From contig OX421500.1 of the NCBI GenBank assembly GCA_949126835.1, positions 29,243,991-29,307,990 on the forward strand: DNA of 64,000 nucleotides, given 5' to 3'. Every line of letters begins with the position of its first letter. The stretch's first letter is position 1. The position numbers and the translations under genes were made by a program. Shown here one piece after another: positions 33,196-44,853 of the stretch. Under the pieces are notes generated by a model. It ran no database searches. It saw only the letters and a list, made by a program, of their open reading frames with translations, and was not told the origin of the DNA. Origin of the DNA: Anisus vortex (lineage: Eukaryota; Mollusca; Gastropoda; Planorbidae).

Positions 33196-34964
33196 ACTAG
33201 TGGTTATGCCCGTCAAAATGACGGAGAAACGAACGACTACAATATTACAATATTAGTTTAGTTAAGTTAATATTAATGTTAAGAGAGAAAGAAAAGAGAC
33301 TATTAAAATGAACGTTTCTTTTCGGTATTTAGTTTTTGTTCTTTTTAATTGTTTCTGACCCTGGCATATGCATAATAATTGTTACTGTCAAGCGTCTATT
33401 ATAACGTAGCAAACAGTTGTGTTGACTTGACTTGTTATTAAAAATAGCCTATTAAATTAACAATAATATACTATCTAAAAGAAAAAAAAACCACAATACC
33501 AAACAATAAAAGGTAAATAATAAAAAAAGCGTAGAAAATAATATTTCAATACAATACAAACTAAAGTGATAACGATTTTTTCGGTATTTAATTTTTGTTC
33601 TTGCTATAAAACAGTGTTGAGAATGTTTCTTTCGGTATTTAGTTTTTGTTATTTTTTTTTTTGTTTCTGGTCGACCTGAACCTGACATATGCATAAGAAT
33701 TGTGGCCTCAAGGACTGGCGTAGTGTGTAAACCGCCGATACATTCCCATTAAGAATACACTGGCGGGCGAACGCATGGGGCACAGGGGGAGGAAGCAATG
33801 GACGCTGCAATCCCGTCTCGAGAACCACCCGGTGCCTGGATGCATGTACCTATAGTATAGGATTTGTGCTACCGGGTGACAGTGCAGGTATACGGGCGAG
33901 CCACTACGATAATGATCCTTAGGGGAACCGCAGTGAACGATCGCTGGGCTGCGGAAACCTTCCCCGTTACACGGCACGCCACGCCTTGGGCGTGTCGTTG
34001 GGTGGCTGGAGCCTAGACAGAGATTGCTCAATCCTAAGCGTTACGCCCTGGACACAAGAGCCGAAAGGCTAGTCCGGGTTTTTTAAAGAGACTTTTAAAT
34101 TCGATATTAAAATGTAGCGAACAGTTGTGTTGACTTGACTTGTTATTAATTATATTAAATTAAAAATAATATACAATCTAAAAGAAAAAAAACATAAATA
34201 CAAAACAATAAAAAAGGTAAAAAATATTTTAAAAAAATAGAAAATAATATTTCAATGAAATAAAAACTTAAGTGAGAAAGATTTTTTCGGTATTTAATTT
34301 TTGTTCTTGCTTATTGTATCAATAAAACAGTATTGATAATGTTTCTTTCGGTATTTAGTTTTTATTTTATATTGTTGCTGTCAATCTTATGGTACCCGGT
34401 ATTTGAAAGTAATCATTTATAAGCCTAACTTGTTTTTTTATAATTCGTATCATTTAATTTATAGGGTGTATAAAGTCGCCTTTTAAAGGATATTCTCCAA
34501 TAACAACGTAAATCCATTAAAGAATTAAAACATTTGGTTACTTTTACTTAAAAGGATAATGCAAACATCAATAATGAAAAAATAATTTCATAGACATTAC
34601 GTCATACGCTAGTATTTTGTTTAAAGTAAACCATTGAAACTCTCTAAGCCAAATTGCAGTGCGTAGCTTTTAAAAAAGGTCTCGCCACATTAAAAAAACA
34701 ACAGTAGAATCGGGAAAACCCGGAAAGACCCTCGCGTTCAACATAGTGAATGTCGCGTTCAATATAGTAAATGAACGGAAATGGCCATTTGCTATGTACC
34801 GTTATATTTATTTGCATAGATGGATATGACATTTTGGATTTTTTAAATCAACACATTTATGATTATAAGTGATAAAATAAAATTATCTTTTGGAGGACGT
34901 TTCCAATTTATACATTTAATTTTTGGCCCGAATAGTCAAACGGCTTAGGAGCCTATAGCGAACA

Positions 34965-35006
<42 letters not shown>

Positions 35007-35041
35007 CAAATAAACAAACTCACGGTAATTATATATGTTGA
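33196..35041 (+). repeat. 1.8-kb tandem repeat, unit 2
   Basis: Same start and end words as unit 1, (AT)n at about 34969-35002, same two inner blocks (about 33405-33650 and 34115-34375). It lacks the long G run of unit 1 at 32010-32030 but has about 70 extra GC-rich bases near 33955-34025. Identity is high outside indels. Confidence 0.85.
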
Positions 35042-35111
35042 TGATTGATGTATACAAGATCAATTCCCCGGCGCAGCCGTGAAAAAAATAAATAGGCCTA
35101 TATAGGCTAAT

Positions 35112-35460
35112 CTAATGTTACGACCACAATCCCCTTGTGGTCAGAGTTGTGTAAATGTTGTTGATAATTATCGTTCGTCTTAGGGTAGACTTTAGTTAAT
35201 ATTATTTATACTTCAGTATTACACGTTCTCCTTATTTTCATGGGCACAAACTCAGGATTTGCGTTCTAACAGTTACTTTCCTTGGCGTTGTAGTTGTAAA
35301 TAAATTATATATTATTGTATTGTAAACAATAAAGTATAATAGTGACTTGACAAGGAAGCTTCAGTGTAAATGATTCAATCAATAAGATATTTCAATTCAG
35401 GCAATCATTCCGATATTTGCAAGTATTTACAATATGAAGATTATGTACAGTAATAATAAA
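35112..35460. repeat. Diverged interspersed repeat X, copy 2
   Basis: Starts near TGTTACGACCAC at 35116 and shares spaced words with 21960-22470. May be a decayed LTR. Confidence 0.4.
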
Positions 35461-36021
35461 ATAGTGCCAACCCAAAAATCGTCACAGAATGAAATTCGTT
35501 CTATTCTCTGTCGTCGTTCTGTTGACAGAAGCAAAGATATACTATTATTTGTCATACTCAGTAAAAATACATTAATTGTAAAAATAGTTTCAATAATGCA
35601 TGATGGGACCAATACAATAAAAATGAAATCAAATATATAACAAAACTTGTTTTAACGTTATGAACTAGCTTTTATCTTTTATATTTAGTTTGTGTAGATA
35701 CGTTTTTTTACAGTATTAGATGATCTTATAAATGAAACAATACTAATAGTAGAACAAACAATTATAATAAAGAAGGGTATTATCATTGAATAGATGTTCA
35801 TAAATATGCTAAAAAAAAGTTCACGAATAAGTCATAATTATTAATTATAAGATCCGTTGGATATTTATTAATTACTGTAACATTGTTCAATGTTATAGGT
35901 GCAAGATACAATATAAAAAACAGGGTGCCATACATTCAATTATAAATACAGTTGATTTTAATGATGTAACAATTCTTGATACATGAAAAGGAAACCATAA
36001 AGCAATAATTATTTCAATAGA
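35461..36021. other. No gene recognised
   Basis: AT-rich; the opposed frames at 35427-35640 have no domain. Confidence 0.4.
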
Positions 36022-36272
36022 TAGACCGTTCGACTGGCGAGCCGAAGGTCCTGTGTTTGGACCCTGGTGCAGGCTAGAATATTTTGCCCGGTTCTGGAGG
36101 GTGTCCCTGAATCTAACCAGCTCTGATGGGTACCCGACATTAGTTGGGGTAAAGTAAAGGCGGCTGTGCATAGTGCTGGCCAAACAATCACCTAGTATGC
36201 CGTGGCCACAGAAACTGGTGAACGCTGCTTCATTGGACCTATGGATCAATTCGGTCCGACGGGTACTTTACT
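36022..36272 (+). mobile_element. SINE-A copy 3, 5'-truncated
   Basis: Begins at the gttcgactggcgagccgaagg part of the head, with a degenerate B box, and keeps the body through gtacccgacattagttgggg and acagaaactggtgaacgctg to gggtactttac. Confidence 0.88.
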
Positions 36273-36951
36273 TTTACCTGTCAAACCAAGAATCAAAGCT
36301 AAGACGCAATTGATGAACGAATTCAAATCTAGATAAACATCTCTAGCTTACAAATGTTGTTGTCCATTTGTGATGCTATCAAATGATTCTGAATTGATGA
36401 TTAGGAATTGTTGTTCAATGGAGTTGATTGATGTGGCCTTTTATCTCTGTTGTCTCTAACAAGATTAACGCCACATGAAATTAAGGAAGATTTCATATAT
36501 AATCCACTCTGATAAAAATTAGTCTTCGCTTAGCCATCTCCTGTACAAATTTGATTACAATTATAGTCACTACTGAGTGAATGATTGAATGCACATTTTT
36601 ACCTATCATTCATCATTTAGCTCTTGCACATGTAACACATTTTATGCATTTCTAAATTGCGTATTCGTTGTCAGTATTCATTTTATAATTACATGCATAT
36701 CAATATTATCATATGATATTGCCATCATCGTTTTTAATGTTATTATTTATTGATATCATTATTATGCTTGCACTTACATTGGTATATACCATCTTGCGGG
36801 CTGGCGTGTAGCCTACACGCCCCTCGAGATCATACCACACACACGTGCGGAACACGCCAAGGTCAAACATGTCGCAATCATGCTTGGATTCGCCATCCCT
36901 GACCTTCGGTAAAGCCTCATTGACTATGGATATACTTCAACAGTACAAACC
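36273..36951. other. No gene recognised
   Basis: Ordinary AT-rich sequence. A GC-richer patch at 36795-36900 contains no frame or repeat that I can place. Confidence 0.4.
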
Positions 36952-37079
36952 ATGTCTTTGTCTCGGTGTTTTTAAAAGTCTTTATTCATTGAAATTGCAT
37001 TGACAATATCAGAAGTCAAATTCACATCAATTTTATCAAAGGAGAAAGTAAAGAAAACAAATGTGTACATTTTTACAAA

Positions 37080-37503
37080 AACAAAAGGGATAGAAGACCG
37101 TATAGAGATGTGTTTTCACTATTTTTGTGGTTATGGCCCTTATTAGGAAATTAGAAAATGTTTAGCTTAGAAAAAGTTCGTATTCGTATTTTATCATTTT
37201 ACATTGAGAGAGGATAGAAGAACATGAATTTAAGTTTTACACATCCACAGGATAGAAGACAAAAAAGGAGTATGTTAAGGTATTTCTTTATAATTAATAC
37301 ATGCATGTCTTGTAATTCTAGTCATTTTGAAATAAATACATTCATTTTTCTTTCATCGAGTACTATAAAATTGAAATCATTCCACTATTTTAAAAGAAGT
37401 AAAGGATAGAAGACCAAATTTTTTATTTTTACAAATCAAATGGATAGAAGACATCGGAGAGATTTGTGTTAAACATTTTTATGATTGTGTCCCTTGTTGG
37501 GGT
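37080..37503. repeat. GGATAGAAGAC-containing tandem repeats
   Basis: The word ggatagaaga recurs at about 37088, 37212, 37250, 37404 and 37440. The segments at 37080-37150 and 37435-37503 align over about 68 bases including agagat-tgtgttt and cccttgttgg-like ends. Located in the 3' part of LINE-N copy 2. Confidence 0.7.
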
Positions 37504-38649
37504 GTAAATGTTGCTTGTTATTATTAAAATTGATTATTTATGGTAAGTAGACACTTCTCAAAGTAGGTTAGCGTTTATAAAAAGTTATTTGTAGGGTTTA
37601 GGGAAGGAGAAGGTAGGTGTATATTGGTATATCGCTTAATATATGGAGGTTTCCAACTGTTCCCCTTCTAGTTGGAAGACATTTAGAGTTGCTTAAGACG
37701 GGGGTCGTGGGCGGCGCGGCTTCTCTAGCTTTCCTTCCTTCTCGCCGTGGGTCCCATGACGCTTGGTCTTCACCTTAAGCCGCCTGGGTACTCATGGCGG
37801 ACGAGGGGGTGGGGGCTGATATTGTTATACCGCGGATTACACCTCATGCAAATTTACCGTGGAATTAGTAACTTTCTTCCCAGTATACATAATTATGAGG
37901 TGGAAAATTGTAAAGGCTACTCGCATATTGTGAATTCCAAGTGTAAGTTCAATAGTTGTGAGAAAGGAAGGAATTAGAAGGCGCAATAAGAACAACAGAA
38001 AATAGCAGGGGAGGGTGGTCGTGTTGCTACGGTTCAATGAACCCTGGCAAGGTCAGGGGGTTGGGAGGGGATGGGGAAATAGAGTTCAGGAAAGAGAAGG
38101 TGAAAGGGGGGACTACTGTTTGTGCAACGAAGAAGAGGTTTAAAGTTGTGTCCCTTTAAGAAAATAAAAAAAGGGCGTAGGTATCATCCTATAGAATATA
38201 TTGTAATTTAATACATGATGTACAAAACAGTGTAATAAAAGTTAAGTTTGACTCATTGATTGCACATATATTTAGAAAATCATTTTAAGAGTTAGAAAGT
38301 ACAATTATTTGTACATTTAGGGAAAAAAAAGTACCTTTAAATAGGTTACTATTATAAAGGCATGGACATAGCATTAAATTATGTACAAAGGAAGAGGAGG
38401 GCTTAGTGTGCCTACCAAGTTCCTCTCCCATGCGCTACTTGGCCACCGACGTGTGTAAGGCGGGTCGGTGTTTGTTTGTCTAGTCCCTGTGTTGTTTATT
38501 TAGTCGTTTGTTCACTGTTGTAAGAAAAGTTGGGAAATGTCTACTAATAGCTGTTTAAATATTTATGTCTAGTTTTTAAACTCTGTCCGCATCTAATTTG
38601 TGTTTTATTTGAGGTATTGTCCAGTAGTTTAGTGGATTTAGTTAACCGT

Positions 38650-40149
38650 TTATTTATCCATGTCAATTTCTAAGTTGGGTGGGGTCTTATCTAAGTCTGT
38701 CTTGTCTACTTCTTCTTCTGCCTCTGTTCCTTCGGCCCATGAGGTTTGCCTTGGTTGTTGGGTCTTATTTTCAAAGTTCTTATTTAAGTTCTCCTTATCT
38801 GCTTTGTCTGTTTTCCCTTTGTCTGTTTGTTCATGGGTTTTCGGCGGCTCTTTCTTTCGTATACTAGGGTTGCCGCTCATGAAAGGTATATTATTCGGGT
38901 CTACCCCTTCTGGGATAATTGAGCAGTCTATTTCCTAATCTGATATTGGGGGTTTTCTTCCTGTCATCATTTCGTATTCTAAGTAGTCGGGGTCGTTAGG
39001 ACTGTCGGGGTCCTCCTGAGTGATGCAGTAGCCAAAATGGTATTTCCCTTTTATTTTCCATTTCATTCGGTGGAGGATTTGTCCGTGTTCGTCAATGTAT
39101 GCCGGCTCGTTTGGGTACGAGGGGGGGAGGCAATTAATCGGAAGGACCGTTTTCTTGTGGGTGTTGCCTGTGGGGGCAGTGAGGGAGTTGACAGAACCGA
39201 TCCTGGTGTAGTAGTGGAGAGCGTAGTTTTCGAGAGGGCTATCTGTGGGTCAGAGGGGGGATTGCTGGGGCATGTTCACCTTGCTTATTGACTGGGGAAA
39301 GTTCTTCCTGTTGGTGAGTTCCAGGAGTGGCAGATGTTAAGTGAGCTGCCTCAGTACTCTTGCTAGATTCCTCCGATACAGCAGTGGAGTGGTTCTCTTG
39401 TTGACCGAGGGCCTGCGTTCCTGGAAGGGCAGGGGTTAAGGTGATTTATGTGTTTCGTTGGTTATGGTGCTCTGGTGCGGTAGAGGCAGACTGTAGGGGG
39501 AGGGCAGACGTCTGTCCAGCTTGGGGGGGATGTTGATGTCCATCAGTGGTCAAGGAGGACCATGGGATCGGGCTGCCGCCGTGGCGTAGGTCCTTCTGGC
39601 CGCCTGGGGACATTGGTTGGGCCAGTGGGTGTCGAGTCCGCACCGTTAGCACTTCTGGCGTCTACCGGGGACTGCCACGAGAACTCTATACATACGGGGG
39701 TCCCCATCGTATTCCACTGTCAGATAGTGGGGGATTTCTCTGTCTTTTCTTATTTTAATTTGGCTTGACCTTTAATCGGCTGGTCCTGGTGGCCGCTCTA
39801 CTTTGATTTCTGTGCCCGGTTCAGCGAGGTCATGAAATATATTTTCCACGAAACTTTGTTTGATTGTGGCTGTCAGCCAATGTAATGTTATTTTGACTAT
39901 GTCTGCCTCGATTGGCTTGGCGGTAATTTGGAGTTTCCCTGGACTCTCAAAGGTGTTATCAACTGTCCTTGTTCTTGCTTCTGGTGTGGTCTTAAGGAAC
40001 CAGGTCATGGGGTTCTCTAATCTGTAGAGCGTCAATACTTCTTCGGCTTTAAGATTTAGGGTTGTTAGGACGTTAATCATCGTGCTTAGTCTGAGCGTGT
40101 CTGGCCTATGGGTCAGACCTTGCTCTAGCGCCTCTTTCGAGGCTTTGTA
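38650..40149 (-). pseudogene. LINE-N ORF1 (Gag-like), frameshifted
   Basis: The frame is open from the TSD at 40149 through ALEQGLTHRPDTLRLS, MINVLTTLNLKAEEVL and MTWFLKTTPEARTRTVDNTF to a stop at 39772. Past a shift, HYLTVEYDGDPRMYRVLVAV and a CCHC knuckle (C-x2-CGLDTHWPNQC, with one in-frame stop replacing the residue after the first Cys) are readable at about 39710-39600. The C-terminal Lys/Asp/Thr-rich tail ends at 38650. ORF1 binds element RNA. The family is related to the ORF1 at 13933-14375. Dead copy with at least two frame breaks. Confidence 0.75.
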
Positions 40150-40165
40150 ATGTCTTTGTCTCGGT

Positions 40166-40736
40166 AGGCCCTCATTGAATATGGTATCGACACTGCGCTA
40201 AGTTACCTACACTAGATCATAAGCAAGTAATAAGAAAAAAAAGTAATTCTTTTATAGTTTTTGAATTTTTAAATAATATTGACTGGTTCTTTGTAAAACA
40301 ATTATAATAATCTCCGTTCTATAATTCCTCCAAACAGTTTCAAATAGGCCCATTAACTGGAAACAAATAATTAAAAGGAAGAAAAAAAAACACATCAGTT
40401 CTGGCACTTATTTTTGAATGTTCTTCCATGTCTTCAAGTAACAGGATTTGTGGAAGTAAAAATAGTAAAGGGCTATAATCGGGCTATTTTGTATTAGTTT
40501 CTAGTCGTGAAATTGTTAAGAGAAGGTTTTCGTACAGATTCAACAATATGAGGAAAAGTTAGTTTTTAACAGAATAAAGAATTTATAGAAATTTAGAATG
40601 TAACTCGTTGACAATAATTTAGATTCAATTGTCTTTGAACAATTATAGTGAAATGCCCATTGATCATTTTGAGATAACAGAATCATTACAAAAGCTACCA
40701 AGAAACAATTATGCTATAAAAAGCATGATTTGTCAT
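40166..40736. other. No gene recognised
   Basis: AT-rich DNA upstream of the tRNA. Confidence 0.4.
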
Positions 40737-40808
40737 CCCCTCAGTAGTATAGTGGTAAGTTTCCCGCCTGTTACGCGGGAAACCGGGGTTCGAATCCCCG
40801 CAAGGGAG
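40737..40808 (+). tRNA. tRNA with Asp-like body and GTT (Asn) anticodon; degenerate acceptor stem
   Basis: The D arm tagtatagtggtaagt, anticodon arm CCCGC-CTGTTAC-GCGGG and T arm CGGGG-TTCGAAT-CCCCG follow the animal tRNA-Asp pattern closely. The anticodon at 40770-40772 is GTT, not GTC, so it would read Asn codons. A Pol III terminator-like T7 run follows at about 40812-40818. The acceptor arms (tcccctcag and caagggag) pair poorly in the inner half, so this may be a decaying tRNA-Asp copy rather than a working gene. Not one of the SINE heads: no SINE body follows. Confidence 0.75.
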
Positions 40809-40959
40809 ATTATTTTTTTCAATATTGTTTTTCAACGTGGAATACATGTTAACTTAAATAAGCTTACTATTCTTACGAAAGTCATGTACGTTTATATGGT
40901 TATCCATTACAACTATCGGACTTGTTGTCTGAATCCTTCCTATCATAACATTTGAGAAC

Positions 40960-41480
40960 GAATAAGAAGAAAACCTGTAGTTGTAGATGTTTAGTATTCC
41001 GACTTGTGATATTATTATATTGTGTTATAAACAACGAGACATATACTTATCAATAGAATCGAGGTGTAGTAATTTCATTCAATAAATATTAAATTCATAA
41101 GCAGAGCAAATCTTGAAGAATCGTATGTACAGGAATAAAATGCAATATTTACGTGACTCAATGAGATAGGGTTAACATACTCGTCAACAGAAAAAAAAAC
41201 TAATCATTTCTATGCGGGCGGGTCGTTACACAGGGGTAAGAAAAGCGGCGAGGCTAGCCCATCATTAAAGGGGGAAAATGTAAGTGTTTCTCTACTCGCC
41301 CATAACAAAATTAGGATTACTTAAAATGATCACCCCTGTACCAAAAATCTACACACACTTCTAAGAACTAGAGAAATGCTCGCCCTATATGGCGATGTCA
41401 ACTGCAGTGGACAAAAAAATGAAAAGATCTAGTTTTAGCACTTCCCAATAAATTCGTGTTGAGAGAGAAAACAAGCTAAG
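40960..41480. repeat. Diverged interspersed repeat X, copy 3
   Basis: Contains gggcgggtcgttaca, aggggtaag, gatcacccctgtac and aaatgctcgccctatatggcg, which align in order with 22440-22660. Extent uncertain. Confidence 0.4.
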
Positions 41481-41699
41481 TGTGTTTTGGTGCTATTAGT
41501 GTGTTACAATATTTAAAAAAAAAAAAGTCTTAAGCCTATAGTAATACGGTCGCTATTTGTCACCACTAGACAAGTAAACAAGCAGCACTAGCTTTTTGTC
41601 GCGTGATTGCAAATGTTCTATATCTGATTTCCAAAAACTAACCCTAGAGCCCTTGATTATTTCTTTTACAGTAAATCGATTGGACTTATTCTTGTATTT

Positions 41700-41870
41700 A
41701 TCTTTGACGTTGAACATAGAAATGTTACGGTTGTCTGTAGAAAGACATGCCTTTCTTTTCTTGTTCCCATTCTATTTCTCTGTTGTAACAGTGGAAATAT
41801 CATCGACTGATCCCATTAGACAGGGAGCGTAGACTTTACCTTGCACCCCATCATCTAGATAGATTACTAG
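41700..41870 (+). repeat. Repeat block B, copy 1
   Basis: Aligns with 63572-63734 plus 63966-63995: gaaat-ttacggttg-ctgtag, atgtt-or-ctctgttgtaacagt, gaaat-atcatcga, gacagggagcgt and actttaccttg. The 29-bp array of the other copy is absent here, so the array arose or was inserted there. The frame 41596-41832 overlaps this block and is not called as a gene. Confidence 0.7.
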
Positions 41871-42014
41871 AGAGAAATGGGTTCACCAATTAAGTAAACG
41901 ATATATTATACTTAAACCAAGGAGGCCATGAGGCAATGTCAGGTTTAATTTAGTAATACTTTTGAAAGAAGATAATATAGTCTAAATTTATCCCTATTAA
42001 TTTATTAGTATAAC

Positions 42015-42164
42015 CAGTGCTTTTTTTTTACTAATGGAACGCACCGGAATGGCGTTCCGGCACCTTTTTTTTTCATAGACTACTAATTTCAGTGTTATTT
42101 CATTATGACACGATGGAGAATAAATATGAGTTCCGATACCTTTTTTTTTAGAAAAAAAGCACCG
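42015..42164. mobile_element. 150-bp hAT-like MITE
   Basis: Ends are CAGTGCTTTTTTT on the left and CGGTGCTTTTTTT on the right, read inward. Flanks agtataac (42007-42014) and aatataac (42165-42172) match at 7 of 8, as expected for hAT. An internal palindromic ggaacgcaccggaatggcgttcc lies near the left end. Confidence 0.65.
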
Positions 42165-42172
42165 AATATAAC

Positions 42173-44853
42173 TATGACAAAAAAAAATGACAAAGCCAAT
42201 CTATGCACATTCAGCACTTTGATCAGTTTTAGATTCGCTGCTTTAAATAATTAGTATATCTCCGGAGTAATCCTTTAAAAGGCAACAAATCGATAGATGT
42301 GTAGATAGTTTTCTTACGAAACAATAGACTATATAGAATAAATGATACGAATGTCACGAGTCACGAGAAAAGTGTAGTTTGTGCACGGCTGGACATTTAC
42401 AAAAACATTGATATTGATTGTTTATGTCGAAATCTTTGTTTTACTTTTCAAACAAATCGCAAACAAGTCAACGATTAGCGTGTTATAAATACTTAAAAGT
42501 TGTTCTTTTCACAAGAATTTTTTATTGAATTCCCCAACGTAATGCAATTGTTTTTCCTTCTTTGAACACCAGCCTTCCTGCGTGTAGCCCCAACGCATTT
42601 TTGTTAGAATGGAGTGGTAAACAACGCTATTTTACGGCGACTCGTATTGACTGTTTCTTAATTTATTTACTACAGTCAACACAAGAAACAGACCTATTGT
42701 TTTCCAAGGCCCCTATTGAAAGTTTCTTGAAGTGTATGGTTCTATTAAGGTTCAACAAAATATCAAAGAAGTGGTAACATAAACAAGAGGTATTTCATTT
42801 AATATTACAAGCAGAATGTTACTTTTTGTCTTAGTGGAATGTTAATAGCTTTGTACGTTGATGTTTCTTTTTTGTATTTTAAAACTACGAAAAAAAGAAG
42901 ACGAAATAGTTATTTATTTTTTGTTAACAATATATTTTTCTTGTGTTTCATATTTTAGTGTTATCATTTTATAAAGTTAATTTCTTATATTGTTTAACAT
43001 TATTAAAAAAAATTCAATTTTTAATTAAAATAAAAAAAAAAAACAACTTCAAAGCATTTTGCTGTCACTGAAAACAATTTAGTTGTAGGCCCTATTTATG
43101 TGTAAAAATTGTAAAACATTTGTGTATAAGGGTAATACTTAAAACAAACGTATGAGGTTTCCATATACAATAGTTATGTCAGTCATAGCTCATTACTTCC
43201 GTCATAGCTCATTACTTCCAAATCTAATTAGTTAGTGAATACAATTAATTTTCTGTTAAAACAAAAATCTAGATCTGAACTTGCGTTTCTACGTATTGTG
43301 TTTTTGAAACCTTGAAAAAATACCTGATTTGGATATACATTTTTTTTGGTAGCGCAGAATTTCATTATTATTGTTTAGGTGACAAACGGTTGCCTGTGAC
43401 CAATGGCCAGTGACCGGTGGCCAGTAACGTTGCGCCTGTTGGGCTTCGCAATTCCGTCTCATAAATAGTGTTAAAAAATATGAACTCTAAAATAAATTGT
43501 ATCGCCTTAGACTCTATCCGGATTTTCTAGACTTGAGGATAACGTTTAGAACTCACAGTCATATCATTTATGAACAACAAGATCATTGGACCGTTCTAAG
43601 AGCTGAGGTATATGATTTGGAAATTTATTTATTTATATAATTATTTTTTTTGCGCCAGTGGTTTCTGTGCGATTCTGGAAAATTAACTTACAAACGGATC
43701 TAACAACTGATACATTTGCTCTGCAGTATTTGAAGCCATTATCTAAATAAATGTACTTCTCTTTACCACTAAGATTGTAGGTTATTTGATGTTGTGCCAG
43801 GTGGAGGTGAATAGAAAAATGTTCGGTATTTTGTTGAAGATATCTGGTATTCTTCGTCAAGGTATAGTGGTCATATTTAAGACAATCTCAATATTAGGAC
43901 ACGATTGTCTCTTTACTCCTGCATATAGTTACTACTTTCTCGTCATAACACAAAAGACAGCGTTAAGGTCGTTTGAACCACGATTTATTCATTAACCAGT
44001 CTAAACCAGATTAGTTTTAGACAGTTGTCTGCTATTACAACCAATAGATTATCCTAATTGGCCCGCGAAAGTTATTAATGTATTTTCCTAGTATTACGTA
44101 TGAATTATGTATTTGCAATGGCTCGTCAAACGCAATAAAGATAAGAGTTTTTTTATTAAGAAACCCCCAAAAGAATATAAAATAAATTTATACTCTTTAA
44201 CTAAAATAAGCATATAACACAATACAAAACAAAAATACTCCAAAGTCAAGCGTTTAAGATTACCAAATTACTTTAGATTTAATACATAAATGTAACAATT
44301 ACGATATTGATTAACAAAGTACCAAATAAAATAAAATACAAATCCCAAACTAAAAAATACAATATGCAAGCAAATTCCAATACAAATAAAGTCTACTACT
44401 AACAAAGAAAAACACTAATAACAAGGTAAGTGTAAAGCACACACAGAAACTCATACAAGCGACCGGTCGACTCAAGCTCGTACAGAAGACTGACTACACA
44501 GCACGCTCAGTAAGTTAAAGAAAAAACATTTTCTAGTGCTCAAGGGAGCACACAGAAACATGGGTATTGGATCATACAATACACAAAAAGATAATAAATA
44601 ACAAAAAAACAAAAACTTGCCTAGGTGTGCGGTCAAGCGTGAACAACACAGGTGACAGAAAGGGAGACAAAACCATACTGGGTGCAGAGGAGATAAAAAG
44701 AAATCAGCGCACACCAGTATACACAGTGGAAAACAAAACTGACAAATATTAGGGAACGTAACACTAGAATTAATTAAATGCATGCTTCCCATTGGACAAA
44801 AGCAAGGAAGACTGTGACGTCACATTCGCGCTCTTTTGAGTTTGGCCGGGTAG
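42173..44853. other. 2.7-kb AT-rich spacer; 19-bp tandem duplication at 43182-43219
   Basis: No gene recognised. gtcatagctcattacttcc is repeated exactly end to end. A GC-richer patch at 43390-43450 holds near-repeats of tggccagtgac. The frames at 43633-43995 and 44472-44792 lack domains. Confidence 0.4.

Larger units (their letters stand above)
36968..40149 (-). mobile_element. LINE-N copy 2: TSD-flanked, ORF1 only, no EN/RT seen
   Basis: The 16-bp sequence atgtctttgtctcggt is at 36952-36967 and 40150-40165, giving exact ends. On the minus strand a 5'-truncated ORF1 runs from 40149 to 38650. The following 1.7 kb has no recognisable endonuclease or RT, and the 3' end carries AATAAA (36978-36990 region) just before the TSD. 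Normal two-ORF LINEs need about 3 kb more for ORF2. So this copy is either a product of an internally deleted RNA or was deleted after insertion. The 3' part contains repeats of GGATAGAAGAC and a GC-rich block at 37690-37815. Confidence 0.7.

Noticed and set aside
33708..34031. Minus-strand frame of 107 codons in the GC-rich part of tandem unit 2
   Set aside because: Not conserved in frame in unit 1, no domain; considered noncoding repeat sequence.
31383..35041. Helitron or hammerhead-ribozyme retrozyme
   Set aside because: No TC start with CTAG end and A/T target, and no CUGANGA...GAAA core in the right arrangement; left as an unclassified tandem repeat.
44472..44792. Minus-strand frame of 106 codons, Cys/Leu-rich
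   Set aside because: No recognisable domain, splice context or family relation; antisense to Lys/Asn-rich low-complexity sequence.
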